This document shows, piece after piece, positions 8,451 to 18,215 of a stretch of DNA of 64,000 bases. The notes below the pieces were generated by a model. It was given only the letters and a program-made list of their open reading frames with translations, made no database searches and was not told the origin of the DNA. The position numbers were made by a program, and so were the translations under genes. Positions within the stretch are counted from its first letter, which is position 1. Each line of letters begins with the position of its first letter. Location of the stretch: contig NZ_LJZS01000015.1 of assembly GCF_001314875.1 (NCBI RefSeq), positions 23,679 through 87,678 on the forward strand. The letters are read 5' to 3'. This DNA comes from Halomonas sp. HL-48 (GTDB lineage: Bacteria > Pseudomonadota > Gammaproteobacteria > Pseudomonadales > Halomonadaceae).

Positions 8451-9436
8451 GAATCACCTCCCAGTTGCAGTTGCTTGCGGCCGACATACAGGTAGGCAAC
8501 GGTCGCCAGGGCAATAATCAGGAACAGCAGGGTAGACGCTGCACTGCCATAGCCAACGTCCTGGAATTCAACCAGTTGCTGGCGGGCGTACACCGACATG
8601 GACATGGTGCTGGTGGAGTTGGAGGTGAGTACGTAGATAACATCAAACACCCGCAAGGCATCGAGCAGGCGGAAAATCACCGCTACCATCAGCGCGGGCG
8701 TGATCAGCGGTAGGGTGACCTTGAAGAACACCCGTACCGGATGAATGCCGTCCACCTCGGCGGCCTCATAGCAATCCTTGGGCAGCATTTGTAGCGCGGC
8801 GAGCACCAGCAAGGCGACAAACGGAATGGTTTTCCAGACGTCGACCATAATTACCGCCCACATGGAGTAGGTGGCGCTGGCGGTCCAGGCAATGGGGTCG
8901 TCGATCACGCCAATGCCCATCAGCATGTGGTTGATGATGCCGAACTGGTCGTTGAGCATCCATGCCCACATCTGCGCCGAAACAATGGTCGGAATGGCCC
9001 AGGGAATCAGCACCGCGGCGCGCACGATGGTGCGGCCTTTAAACTCGGCGTTGAGAATCAGCGCGACGATCACGCCGAAAATCACTTCAAGCGATACCGA
9101 TACCACCGAGAAGTAGACCGTGTTCCAGACAGAGCGCCACCATATGGGGTCGGCAAGCACGCCAAACCAGCGGCCATCTTCATAAACCAAATAGTTCTCG
9201 ATGCCGATCAGGTTGGCCGCACTAAGGTTGGTGAGCGATGCATCGGTAAAACTTAGAAAGAAGGTACGAAATAACGGCCAGCCAGCCACTAACGTCAGTG
9301 CGACCAGCATGGGAGTTAAAAACAGCCAAGCCGCTTTAACACGCTGGCGGCGCACCTTGGTACCGCGTGGGCGCCGCGCCGTTAACGGGGCCGAACGCGC
9401 CCCTTCGGGCGCGCTTTGGTGGGAAGAAGTCGTCAT
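8447..9436 (-). CDS. aglF: Alpha-glucoside ABC transporter permease (AglF/MalF type)
   Basis: The 329-residue permease begins with a basic cytoplasmic tail (ARRPRGTKVRRQRVK) followed by a first helix around residues 33-55 and a permease core of about five more helices. The EAA-type loop reads YEAAEVDGIHPVRVFFKVTLP. It is the membrane partner of AglG, lies 14 bases after aglE and overlaps aglG by four bases. Substrate range is inferred from the operon (alpha-glucosides such as maltose, sucrose or trehalose). Confidence 0.92.
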   Translation of the reverse strand: MTTSSHQSAPEGARSAPLTARRPRGTKVRRQRVKAAWLFLTPMLVALTLVAGWPLFRTFFLSFTDASLTNLSAANLIGIENYLVYEDGRWFGVLADPIWWRSVWNTVYFSVVSVSLEVIFGVIVALILNAEFKGRTIVRAAVLIPWAIPTIVSAQMWAWMLNDQFGIINHMLMGIGVIDDPIAWTASATYSMWAVIMVDVWKTIPFVALLVLAALQMLPKDCYEAAEVDGIHPVRVFFKVTLPLITPALMVAVIFRLLDALRVFDVIYVLTSNSTSTMSMSVYARQQLVEFQDVGYGSAASTLLFLIIALATVAYLYVGRKQLQLGGDS

Positions 9437-9450
9437 GAAGCTCTCCAGCG

Positions 9451-10722
9451 TTACCAGTTACGACGCTTCAAACGCACGAGTTCGTTTTCCAGGTCTTCAA
9501 CGGCCTGTGCGCCGTCCTTGGTGCCCGACAGCACATCGTGGGAAGCACTGAAGAACGCGTTGCTGACCCGGCCGTAGGCGTCGCCAGTTGGCGCTGAGGG
9601 GCGTGCTACTGCGTTGGTGAAGGTGTCGTAAAGGGTGCCGAAGAAGGGCACGGCTTCGAGTACCTCGTCATCCTGATAGAGCGCGTCAATGGTCGGGTTG
9701 TAAGAGGCTTCGATGGCGCGGCGTTTCTGCTCTTCTTCACCGGTCAGGAAGGCCACCAGGTCAGCGGCAAGCTCGGGGTTTTCGGTGTAGCGGGATACCG
9801 CCAGGTTCCAGCCGCCAAGGCCAGCAGCGCTTTCGCCTTCCTCGTCGCCCGCCGGCAACTGGGTGACGCCAACCTTATCGCGGACATCGCTGTCGTCACT
9901 TTGCGCCAGCGCCCAGGCATAGGGCCAGTTGCGCATGAATACCGCATTGCCGCCCTGGAAGACACCGCGGGCTTCTTCCTCGGTGTAGTTCAAGACGCCG
10001 TCGGGTGAAATATCGCCGATCCATGAGGCGGCCAGGTCAAGCGCTTGCGCGGCTTGTTCGTTATTGATGCTCACCTCACCGTCTTCCTCAACAATGTTGC
10101 CGCCACCGTGGCTGGCAACCCATTCAAGGGCATTCACCGTCAACCCCTCGTAGGCACGGCCTTGGAATACATAGCCTTGCATGCGGTCGTTGCCGTCATC
10201 GCGTTCGGCCTGTTTGATCTCACGGGCGGTCTCAGTCAGTTCCTGCCAGGTGGTGGGGACGTCAAAACCATGTTTTTCAAGCAGATCTTCGCGATAGTAG
10301 AGCACGCCCGCGTCGGTAAACCACGGCATCGCGACCAGCCGATCATCGATGGTGTTGTTGGTTACGATGGTGTCGAAATGACCCTCTGCGGCGTCATCGC
10401 CGAGCTCATCGCGCAGGTCGAGCAGGTGGTTGGCAAGCAGACCCGGCCAGACCACGTCAATTTGCATGACGTCGATATCGCTCGAGTTGGCGGACAGTAT
10501 CTGCTGGTAGAGCGAGAGTCGTTCGGTCGACGAGTTGGGCGTCGAGACCACGTCGACCTCGTGGCCGGTTTTCTCTTCCCAGGCTTCAACACCTTGCTCG
10601 CAAAGCTCAAGTTCGGCACCTACGGCTCCGCATGAAATGGTCAGTTCAGCCGCTTGGGCTTGGCTAATGCCGCCAGCAGCGCTGGCGAGCGCGATGGCTG
10701 TTGTCAGCAGTGTCTTTTTCAT
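9451..10722 (-). CDS. aglE: Alpha-glucoside-binding periplasmic protein
   Basis: This 423-residue extracellular solute-binding protein of the MalE/family-1 type has a signal peptide (MKKTLLTTAIALASAAGG... cleaved near AQAA-EL). No lipobox cysteine is seen. The mature protein carries the usual ASANSSDIDV-like loop (LSANSSDIDVMQID) and an aromatic-rich binding cleft (GGWNLAVSRYTENP). GAGGA precedes the ATG. It is the first gene of the operon, downstream of LacI-type operators, and is expected to deliver sugars to AglFG. Confidence 0.93.
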   Translation of the reverse strand: MKKTLLTTAIALASAAGGISQAQAAELTISCGAVGAELELCEQGVEAWEEKTGHEVDVVSTPNSSTERLSLYQQILSANSSDIDVMQIDVVWPGLLANHLLDLRDELGDDAAEGHFDTIVTNNTIDDRLVAMPWFTDAGVLYYREDLLEKHGFDVPTTWQELTETAREIKQAERDDGNDRMQGYVFQGRAYEGLTVNALEWVASHGGGNIVEEDGEVSINNEQAAQALDLAASWIGDISPDGVLNYTEEEARGVFQGGNAVFMRNWPYAWALAQSDDSDVRDKVGVTQLPAGDEEGESAAGLGGWNLAVSRYTENPELAADLVAFLTGEEEQKRRAIEASYNPTIDALYQDDEVLEAVPFFGTLYDTFTNAVARPSAPTGDAYGRVSNAFFSASHDVLSGTKDGAQAVEDLENELVRLKRRNW

Positions 10723-10784
10723 GGTGATTCCTCGGCGTTTGTTGTTGTCGGATTAGGCATCGTTGAAGAGCGGCTGAAAGCGCA

Positions 10785-10798
10785 CTTAAACGATTAAG
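10785..10798. promoter_or_regulatory. LacI-type operator 1 (aglE side)
   Basis: CTTAAACGATTAAG is a palindrome with a central CG and arms CTTAA/TTAAG, the classical layout for LacI-family operators. It lies 62 bases upstream of the aglE start, in reach of its promoter. Confidence 0.7.
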
Positions 10799-10938
10799 TT
10801 CGTGCGTTCAGTTAGCCGTCTCTAGCCCGCAAGTTCAATAGCGACTTTTGTCTAATGATTTGTTCAGGTTTTGCTAACGCGATACTTGGCGTTTAGACAT
10901 TGGTCGATAATTAGTGATTGCTTGTTGGTTTACATGTG

Positions 10939-10952
10939 CTTAATCGATTAAG
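10939..10952. promoter_or_regulatory. LacI-type operator 2 (perfect palindrome)
   Basis: CTTAATCGATTAAG is a perfect 14-base palindrome around a central CG. It lies midway between the divergent genes and shares both arms with operator 1. Confidence 0.75.
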
Positions 10953-11024
10953 TTTTGCCTGTTCCGCTCTTTGGGCAAGCAATGTTGGTTGCTTTACCAA
11001 TCGGCGGGATGACCACGTTCAACA

Positions 11025-12624
<1,600 letters not shown>

Positions 12625-12678
12625 GCAAGTCAGGCCCTGCATAAGACCGGGCCGCTCATTGTTTCTCCGTTTCTGCTT

Positions 12679-12704
12679 GCCCGCGATGCCTCGCGGGCTT
12701 TTTT
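12679..12704 (+). terminator. Intrinsic terminator after the porin gene
   Basis: GCCCGCGA (12679-12686) and TCGCGGGC (12691-12698) form an 8-bp GC stem with loop TGCC, followed by six T residues. It ends the porin transcript. Confidence 0.9.
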
Positions 12705-12817
12705 ACGGTTATCTCAAAATATTAGTCACTGGCTGCATCCAATCGGTCTCCTCGCGGGTATTCCCTATACAGCCGCCTTTTTGCAGCGGCTGGTTATCTC
12801 ACTCAAGGAGACTGAAC

Positions 12818-13339
12818 ATGACTACTCATCACCTTACGCGCGCTGCTTTGGCCGCTGCTCTGATCGCTTCTTTCAGTCACGCCGCCCTGGCCGAAACGCC
12901 GGCGGACGTCCAGGTACCGGACGGTAACAACATTGTGCTCGAGACCGTCGGTGTCGGCGCGATTACCTACATGTGTGAAGCCAACGATGACGGCGACATG
13001 GCCTGGGTTTTCAAGGGCCCACACGCTGCCCTTAATGACGGTGAGGGCAGCCAGGTCGGCAGCTACTACGGCCCGCCTGCAACCTGGGAAGCGCTGGATG
13101 GTTCTAAAGTCACCGGTACCCAACTGGCAACCGCCGCCAATGGTGATGGCAACATTCCGCTGCAGCTCGTGGAAGCCAACCCCGCTGAGGGCGAAGGCGC
13201 CATGACCGGCGTCAGCTACATTCAGCGCCTGAACACCCAAGGCGGTGTGGCGCCGGATGTGACCTGCGATATGGATCATGAAGGCGCGACGGCCGTGGTG
13301 ACCTATCAGGCGGACTACATCTTCTGGACGGCTGAGTAA
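12818..13339 (+). CDS. Secreted DUF3455-family protein
   Basis: This 173-residue protein begins MTTHHLTRAALAAALIASFS and has a signal peptide ending near ALA-ET. The mature part shows the DUF3455 pattern: TYMCEAN, WVFKGPHAAL, GSYYGPPATWEALDGSKVTG and IPLQLVEA. AAGGAG precedes the ATG at 12818, which is preferred over an upstream frame extension. The function of DUF3455 is unknown. It stands just before an ECF sigma factor and its anti-sigma factor, suggesting an envelope stress or extracytoplasmic role. This is inference from context only. Confidence 0.85.
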   Translation: MTTHHLTRAALAAALIASFSHAALAETPADVQVPDGNNIVLETVGVGAITYMCEANDDGDMAWVFKGPHAALNDGEGSQVGSYYGPPATWEALDGSKVTGTQLATAANGDGNIPLQLVEANPAEGEGAMTGVSYIQRLNTQGGVAPDVTCDMDHEGATAVVTYQADYIFWTAE

Positions 13340-13448
13340 GTCAACGAGAGCGCTCATGCCGCAGGGGACTCGTTTGTCGGGTCCCTTGCGGCTATGCTGT
13401 CTGTGGAAACGACGACCGGCGTCGGTGCCGTCACCAGGGAGCCAGAGT

Positions 13449-14012
13449 TTGACTGACGTGTCTTCAGAATTTGATCATGCGGATGCATTGGTGAGATGCG
13501 CCCGTGGCGAGCATGACGCCTTGCACCAGCTCTACGTGTACGAAGGAGCCAGGCTTCTTGGTGTGGTATTACGAATCGTCAAGGACCGGGGCATGGCTGA
13601 GGATATCGTTCACGATGCCTGTCTCAATATTTGGCAACGTGCCAGTAGTTTCGACCCTGATAAAGGATCCGCACGAACATGGATATTTAGCGTGGCGCGC
13701 CACCTAGCGTTAAATGCTATTCGTTACCGTAATCGTGAAGTCACCTTTGATAGTTACGAACCGGAAGTCGATGACCAAGACGAGCGCTTCCAGCATGCGT
13801 CAGTGGCTGAAGACGCCTTTGATTGGCAAACCGGCCAGCGTATCGATGAATGCCTTCGGCAGTTAGAAACCGAGCGACGCAATTGCGTGCTGCATGCCTA
13901 TGTAGATGGCTTGAGCCACGCTGAAATTGCCGCGCATACCGGCACGCCGCTGGGCACCGTCAAAGCCTGGATTAAACGCAGTCTGCTGCGCCTACGGGAG
14001 TGCATGGCATGA
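13449..14012 (+). CDS. ECF-family RNA polymerase sigma factor
   Basis: The 187-residue sigma-70 family protein has region 2 (LHQLYVYEGARLLGVVLRIV, then MAEDIVHDACLNIWQ and ARTWIFSVARHLALNAIR) and region 4 (YVDGLSHAEIAAHTGTPLGTVKAWIKRSLLRLRE). A TTG start at 13449 is chosen because AGGGAG lies seven bases upstream; the frame extends to 13356 but that extension lacks family similarity. Its stop overlaps the next start (ATGA), so it is coupled to its anti-sigma factor. Confidence 0.9.
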   Translation: MTDVSSEFDHADALVRCARGEHDALHQLYVYEGARLLGVVLRIVKDRGMAEDIVHDACLNIWQRASSFDPDKGSARTWIFSVARHLALNAIRYRNREVTFDSYEPEVDDQDERFQHASVAEDAFDWQTGQRIDECLRQLETERRNCVLHAYVDGLSHAEIAAHTGTPLGTVKAWIKRSLLRLRECMA

Positions 14013-14740
14013 CCCGCCCCAGTCAGCACGCAAACGAAGACGACCATGCCTTGGCGGGTGAATACGTACTGGGCACGCTGTCGTCAGAGCAGCGCAAAGC
14101 CTTAGAAGCGCGGTTACCCAACGAACCGGCATTGCAAAAAGCCGTGATGGCTTGGGAAGAGCGTTTCTTTCCCTATACCGCTATCACCGACCCGGTAACG
14201 CCTTCCGATTATTTATGGCCACGTATTGAACGCAGCATTGCGTCACGTGAAGCGTTTGCTAAGCGTACCCATCCTGTCGTACCGCCAAAACCCCGCCGCA
14301 TGCTGCATAGCTTACCGCTTTGGCGCGGCGCTGCCGGGTTTGGCTTAGCGGCGGCGTTGGTGATGGGTGTGATGTTGGCAAATGAACAGACCCCATCGAC
14401 GACGCCCGAGTACATGGTGGTGTTGCTGGCGCCCCAAAGCCAGTCCGCCGGGTGGGTGGTTCAGGCTTCAACCCGCCAGGAAATTGAGCTGATTCCGCTG
14501 GGCACCTTTGAAGTGCCGGAGGGCAAAGCGCTGGAGTTCTGGACCAAAGCCGACGAATGGCAGGCGCCAGTGTCGCTTGGACTGGTGGAGCCCGGGGAGC
14601 CGATCCGGGTGCGCCTGGATGAGCTGCCACCCCTTGAGGATAACCAGCTCTTCGAGCTCACTCTGGAAGACGACACCGGCTCGCCCACTGGCTTGCCCAC
14701 CGGGCCAATCCAATTTATTGGTCGCGCCGTGGAGATTTAG
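14009..14740 (+). CDS. RskA-like anti-sigma factor
   Basis: This 243-residue protein starts with an anti-sigma domain (DDHALAGEYVLGTLSSEQRKAL). One transmembrane helix follows around residues 110-130 (AAGFGLAAALVMGVMLA). The exported RskA C-terminal domain has VVQASTRQEIELIPLGTF and a GKALEFWTKADE stretch. It should hold the upstream sigma factor at the membrane until a signal arrives. The ATG at 14009 overlaps the sigma stop, with GGGAG eight bases upstream. Confidence 0.88.
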   Translation: MTRPSQHANEDDHALAGEYVLGTLSSEQRKALEARLPNEPALQKAVMAWEERFFPYTAITDPVTPSDYLWPRIERSIASREAFAKRTHPVVPPKPRRMLHSLPLWRGAAGFGLAAALVMGVMLANEQTPSTTPEYMVVLLAPQSQSAGWVVQASTRQEIELIPLGTFEVPEGKALEFWTKADEWQAPVSLGLVEPGEPIRVRLDELPPLEDNQLFELTLEDDTGSPTGLPTGPIQFIGRAVEI

Positions 14741-14811
14741 CTGTTTTATTAATAAAAACGGCCGAGGTCGGCTGTATGCAAGCTGATCAGTACGAGAAAA
14801 TTCTCTGTGCC

Positions 14812-14956
14812 TCAGGTTTTTACTCGACTGGTGATTAATCCGCCAATAATCCAGCGCCAGATGAGCGTCCCATCTTCGACCTTGGGTAGCAGGGCAAAGA
14901 CGTAATCGATGCTGCCGGTTTCCAGCTTCGGCTAGGTCCAAGGCGCTCTCGCTCAT
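14812..14956 (-). pseudogene. Small decayed ORF between anti-sigma factor and zwf
   Basis: On the minus strand an open stretch of 39 codons (14812-14931) reads like genuine protein: LETGSIDYVFALLPKVEDGT, then a Trp/Ile-rich tail. It is cut off upstream by a TAG. In another frame, an ATG at 14956 opens MSESALDLAEAG and runs into the same region, so one base change or frameshift would join them. I do not recognise the family. It may be a remnant or a chance ORF. Confidence 0.35.
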
Positions 14957-15132
14957 ATCATAGTGGCTACTTTGCCCTTTCCTAGTTACTTTCCTGGCCT
15001 TAGTTATCACCCGTCCATATCGTCAGCTGATCATCATCGAAGGCCATGGCGGACATGGTCGCCCCGAGAGTAGAGTGGCTATGCCGACAATGCAAAAACC
15101 AGAGGGTATGAAGGTAACGCTCGAAGAATTTT

Positions 15133-15147
15133 TGTAGTAAAATTACA
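15133..15147. promoter_or_regulatory. Predicted HexR operator (zwf)
   Basis: TGTAGTAAAATTACA is a near-palindrome located 12 bases before the TATAAT -10 box, where bound repressor would block RNA polymerase. It is the best match in the window to the HexR operator type and the reference for the other three sites. Confidence 0.8.
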
Positions 15148-15201
15148 CGCAATATTGCGTATAATGCCTTTTTTCAGATAGATTTTAGGTAATCTAACAA
15201 C

Positions 15202-15216
15202 ATTAGATCATCTAAT
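15202..15216. promoter_or_regulatory. Perfect inverted repeat in the zwf leader
   Basis: ATTAGATCATCTAAT has 7-base arms around a single C and ends 17 bases before the zwf ATG. The one-base centre argues for a protein-binding site rather than an RNA hairpin. The binding factor is unknown. Confidence 0.5.
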
Positions 15217-15233
15217 GATCCACAGGAGCTGAG

Positions 15234-16739
15234 ATGAGCCCGTCACCTGCTTCCCAGGGTGCCCCGCTGGGCGATCCGAATCACGCCATCGATTTAGCGC
15301 TGTTTGGCGCGCTGGGCGACTTGGCACTGCGCAAGCTGTTCCCTGCGCTTTACCACCTTGACCGCGAAGGCCTGATGCCCGAGAGCACGCGCATTCTGGG
15401 GTTGGCGCGCCAGGAGCACGATACCGCCGCGTTTCGTGAGCTCGTCAGCGGTGCTTTGCAGAAGCGCCTCAAGAAGGACGAGCAGGACAAGGAAAGCCTC
15501 ACGCGCTTTCTCGATCGTCTGGATTACCTGCAGCTGGACTTTACCAGCGTCGACGGTTTTTCCGCCGTTCGCCAGTGGCGCGAGGGCTCACCGCGTCCCA
15601 TGGTGGTCTATTTATCGGTCGGGGCGAAAATCTACGGCGATATCTGTCGCAATCTGCAGGCCAGCGACAGCCTGGATGACGAGACCCGGGTGGTGGTCGA
15701 AAAGCCGATTGGGTTTGACCTGGCGTCTTCTGAAGAAATCAATGACGCGATTGGCGAGGTCTTCCCCGAGTCGCGGGTTTACCGCATCGATCACTATCTG
15801 GGCAAGGAAACCGTTCAGAACCTGATCGCGCTGCGCTTTGCCAACCCGCTGTTCGGTACCCAGTGGAATCAAAACCATATTTCCCATGTGGAAATCACCG
15901 TTGCCGAAAAAGTCGGCATCGAGGGCCGCTGGGGCTATTTCGACGAAGCGGGCCAGCTGCGCGATATGGTGCAAAATCATCTGCTGCAACTGCTTTGCCT
16001 GATTGCCATGGACCCGCCGTCCAACCTTGACGCCGACGCCATTCGCGACGAAAAGGTCAAGGTGCTCAAGGCGCTCAAGCCGTTTACCGGTGAGGCGTTG
16101 GGCAGAGACGTGGTGCGCGGCCAGTACACAGCGGGCACCAGCGACGGCCAGCAAGTGCCGGGCTATCTGGAAGAAGAGGGCGCCAATACCGATAGCCAGA
16201 CCGAAACCTTTGTGGCCATGAAGACCGAGGTGGCCAACTGGCGCTGGGCTGGCGTGCCGTTCTATTTACGTACCGGCAAGCGGATGCCGGAGAAACTGTC
16301 ACAGATCGTGATTCACTTCCGTCAGCAGCCCCACTATATCTTTGACCCAGACCAGCGAAACATTGCGGCCAACAAGCTGATTATTCGCCTGCAGCCGGAA
16401 GAGGGCATCGCGCTCCAGGTGCTCACCAAAGATAGTGGCCTGGACAAAGGCATGCGCCTGCGCCCCGGCCCGCTGCACCTGGATTTCAACAACGCCTTTC
16501 CCAAATCGCGCATCCCCGATGCCTATGAGCGTTTGCTGCTGGAAGTCATGAAAGGTCAGCAGTACCTGTTCGTGCGTCGTGATGAAGTCGAGCACGCCTG
16601 GCGCTGGTGCGATCAGTTGATCGACGGTTGGAAAACGCGGGAAACCCCGCCGCGCCGTTATCCGGCGGGGTCCTGGGGGCCGGTGGCCTCCATTGCCATG
16701 ATTACCCAGGATGGTCGTAGCTGGTACGAGGATTATTAA
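15234..16739 (+). CDS. zwf: Glucose-6-phosphate 1-dehydrogenase
   Basis: This 501-residue enzyme oxidises glucose 6-phosphate to 6-phosphogluconolactone, the entry to the ED and oxidative pentose phosphate routes. The N-terminal cofactor motif is [18 protein letters not shown]. The active-site signature RIDHYLGKE contains His187. The substrate-binding VEKPIGFDL and [11 protein letters not shown] are also present. CAGGAG precedes the ATG. It heads the zwf-pgl-eda operon, separated from pgl by one base. Confidence 0.97.
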   Translation: MSPSPASQGAPLGDPNHAIDLALFGALGDLALRKLFPALYHLDREGLMPESTRILGLARQEHDTAAFRELVSGALQKRLKKDEQDKESLTRFLDRLDYLQLDFTSVDGFSAVRQWREGSPRPMVVYLSVGAKIYGDICRNLQASDSLDDETRVVVEKPIGFDLASSEEINDAIGEVFPESRVYRIDHYLGKETVQNLIALRFANPLFGTQWNQNHISHVEITVAEKVGIEGRWGYFDEAGQLRDMVQNHLLQLLCLIAMDPPSNLDADAIRDEKVKVLKALKPFTGEALGRDVVRGQYTAGTSDGQQVPGYLEEEGANTDSQTETFVAMKTEVANWRWAGVPFYLRTGKRMPEKLSQIVIHFRQQPHYIFDPDQRNIAANKLIIRLQPEEGIALQVLTKDSGLDKGMRLRPGPLHLDFNNAFPKSRIPDAYERLLLEVMKGQQYLFVRRDEVEHAWRWCDQLIDGWKTRETPPRRYPAGSWGPVASIAMITQDGRSWYEDY

Positions 16740-16740
16740 G

Positions 16741-17406
16741 ATGAGCGACGCACGCATTCAATTGGCCGAACAATTGGCTGAAGCCATCTTTCAGGCGCTA
16801 AACGACGACCTGGAGCACCAGGAGCGCGCGTTGCTGGTGGTCTCTGGTGGCTCAACGCCGGTACCGTTTTTTAAGGCGCTGGCGGCCAAGCCGCTGGCTT
16901 GGGAGCGGGTGGACATCACGCTGGCGGACGAACGCTGGGTCGACGAACACAGCCAGGACAGCAACGCCAAACTGGTGCGCGAACACTTGCTTCAGGGAGC
17001 GGCAGCGGCGGCTAATTTTGTACCCATGACCTCTTCCGCGGGCACGCCTGAGGAAGGCGTGGCCGAGGTTAGTGAGCGAATGCTTGCGCTTAGCTGGCCA
17101 GCGAGCGTCGTGATTTTGGGCATGGGTGGCGATGGCCACACCGCCTCGCTATTTCCTGACAGCATGGAGCTGGGCCTGGCGCTCTCCACTGAGGAACCGC
17201 TGGTGGCTGTGCGAACGCCCAGCCAGCCGCAGCCACGCATTACGTTTTCGGCGGACCGTCTGCATCAGGCGCGCCGCCACATATTACATATTACCGGCGA
17301 CGATAAGCGAGCGGTGTTGGCCAAGGCGCTGAGTGGGGACGACGTGCGTCAACTGCCCATCCGCGCCTTCTTATCCTGCCCCTTGGCGATTTATTGGGCG
17401 CCTTAA
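16741..17406 (+). CDS. pgl: 6-phosphogluconolactonase (DevB type)
   Basis: The 221-residue protein hydrolyses 6-phosphogluconolactone. Sugar-phosphate-isomerase-like motifs are visible: LLVVSGGSTPVPFFKAL, ITLADERWVDEHSQDSN and ILGMGGDGHTASLFPDS. The ATG at 16741 follows the zwf stop directly and matches the family N-terminus; an in-frame extension into zwf is discarded. It links Zwf to Edd chemistry. Confidence 0.95.
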   Translation: MSDARIQLAEQLAEAIFQALNDDLEHQERALLVVSGGSTPVPFFKALAAKPLAWERVDITLADERWVDEHSQDSNAKLVREHLLQGAAAAANFVPMTSSAGTPEEGVAEVSERMLALSWPASVVILGMGGDGHTASLFPDSMELGLALSTEEPLVAVRTPSQPQPRITFSADRLHQARRHILHITGDDKRAVLAKALSGDDVRQLPIRAFLSCPLAIYWAP

Positions 17407-17446
17407 CGCCGCTTTCGCCAACAATAATTTGCTTGGAGACTCACAC

Positions 17447-18109
17447 ATGACCATTGATAAACAGCTACCGTCGACGCGCACCGCGGAGCTAGACAGCATT
17501 TGTCTGAAGGCCGAAGTGATTCCGGTGATTACCATTGATCGCCTGGAAGACGCCGTGCCGATGGGCCGCGCGCTGGTGGAAGGCGGCTTGACCGTGCTGG
17601 AAATTACCCTGCGTACCGAGTGCGCGCTGGAAGCCATCAAGCGCATGAAAGAAGCGCTACCGGGGGCGAGTATCGGCGTGGGCACGGTACTAACGCCTGC
17701 CCAGTATCGCCAGGCCGAGCAGGTTGGCGCTGATTTTGTGGTCACCCCAGGGGCGACCGACGCGCTGTACCGCTATGGCGTTGAAAGCCCGGTACCGATG
17801 TTGCCCGGCGTGTCGACTATCTCGGAACTGATGACCGGCTGGCAGTACGGCTACCGCCGGTTCAAGTTCTTCCCGGCGGAATCCAGCGGCGGTGCGAAGG
17901 CGATCAAGGCGTTTGGCGCACCAATTCCGGAAGCGCGTTTCTGCCCCACGGGCGGTATCACGGTCGACAACGCCGAGGACTACCTGTCGCTGCCCAACGT
18001 CATGTGCGTGGGCGGTTCGTGGCTGACGCCGAAGGCAATGGTCGAGGAGGAAGACTGGGATGGTATTCGCGAGCTGGCCCGCCAGGCCGCCGAGCGCTTC
18101 CATCACTGA
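17447..18109 (+). CDS. eda: KDPG/KHG aldolase
   Basis: This 220-residue class I aldolase splits 2-keto-3-deoxy-6-phosphogluconate into pyruvate and glyceraldehyde 3-phosphate. Family features are EVIPVITIDRLEDAV, the catalytic Glu region LTVLEITLRT, GVGTVLTPAQ, and the Schiff-base Lys in RRFKFFPAE. TTGGAGA lies before the ATG at 17447. It is the last gene of the zwf-pgl-eda operon and is followed by a strong terminator. Its partner edd is 7.5 kb away on the other strand. Confidence 0.96.
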   Translation: MTIDKQLPSTRTAELDSICLKAEVIPVITIDRLEDAVPMGRALVEGGLTVLEITLRTECALEAIKRMKEALPGASIGVGTVLTPAQYRQAEQVGADFVVTPGATDALYRYGVESPVPMLPGVSTISELMTGWQYGYRRFKFFPAESSGGAKAIKAFGAPIPEARFCPTGGITVDNAEDYLSLPNVMCVGGSWLTPKAMVEEEDWDGIRELARQAAERFHH

Positions 18110-18182
18110 GCGTAAGCTAAGCGATAACGAGCACTCACGCCACTTGCCTCACGGAAACAGGGTCGTTTGAGCAAGTGGATTG

Positions 18183-18208
18183 CCCCGGACATGGTCCGGG
18201 GTTTTTTT
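18183..18208 (+). terminator. Intrinsic terminator after eda
   Basis: CCCCGGAC (18183-18190) and GTCCGGGG (18194-18201) form an 8-bp stem with loop ATG, followed by seven T residues. It lies between the convergent eda and lactonase genes and ends the plus-strand operon. Confidence 0.93.
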
Positions 18209-18215
18209 GCTGTGG

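Larger units (their letters stand above)
14741..15233. promoter_or_regulatory. Intergenic and zwf promoter region
   Basis: These 493 bases hold a small decayed minus-strand ORF (listed), another short minus-strand ORF near 15007-15063 that I cannot assign, and the zwf promoter. A -10 box TATAAT is at 15160-15165. The HexR-like site lies just upstream at 15133-15147, overlapping the expected -35 region. A further palindrome at 15202-15216 is in the presumed 5' leader. Confidence 0.6.

Noticed and set aside
14468..15010. 180-codon minus-strand frame over the anti-sigma gene
   Set aside because: Most of it is antisense to the anti-sigma factor and lacks protein-like features. Only the upstream 14812-14956 part is kept, in another frame, as a possible relict.
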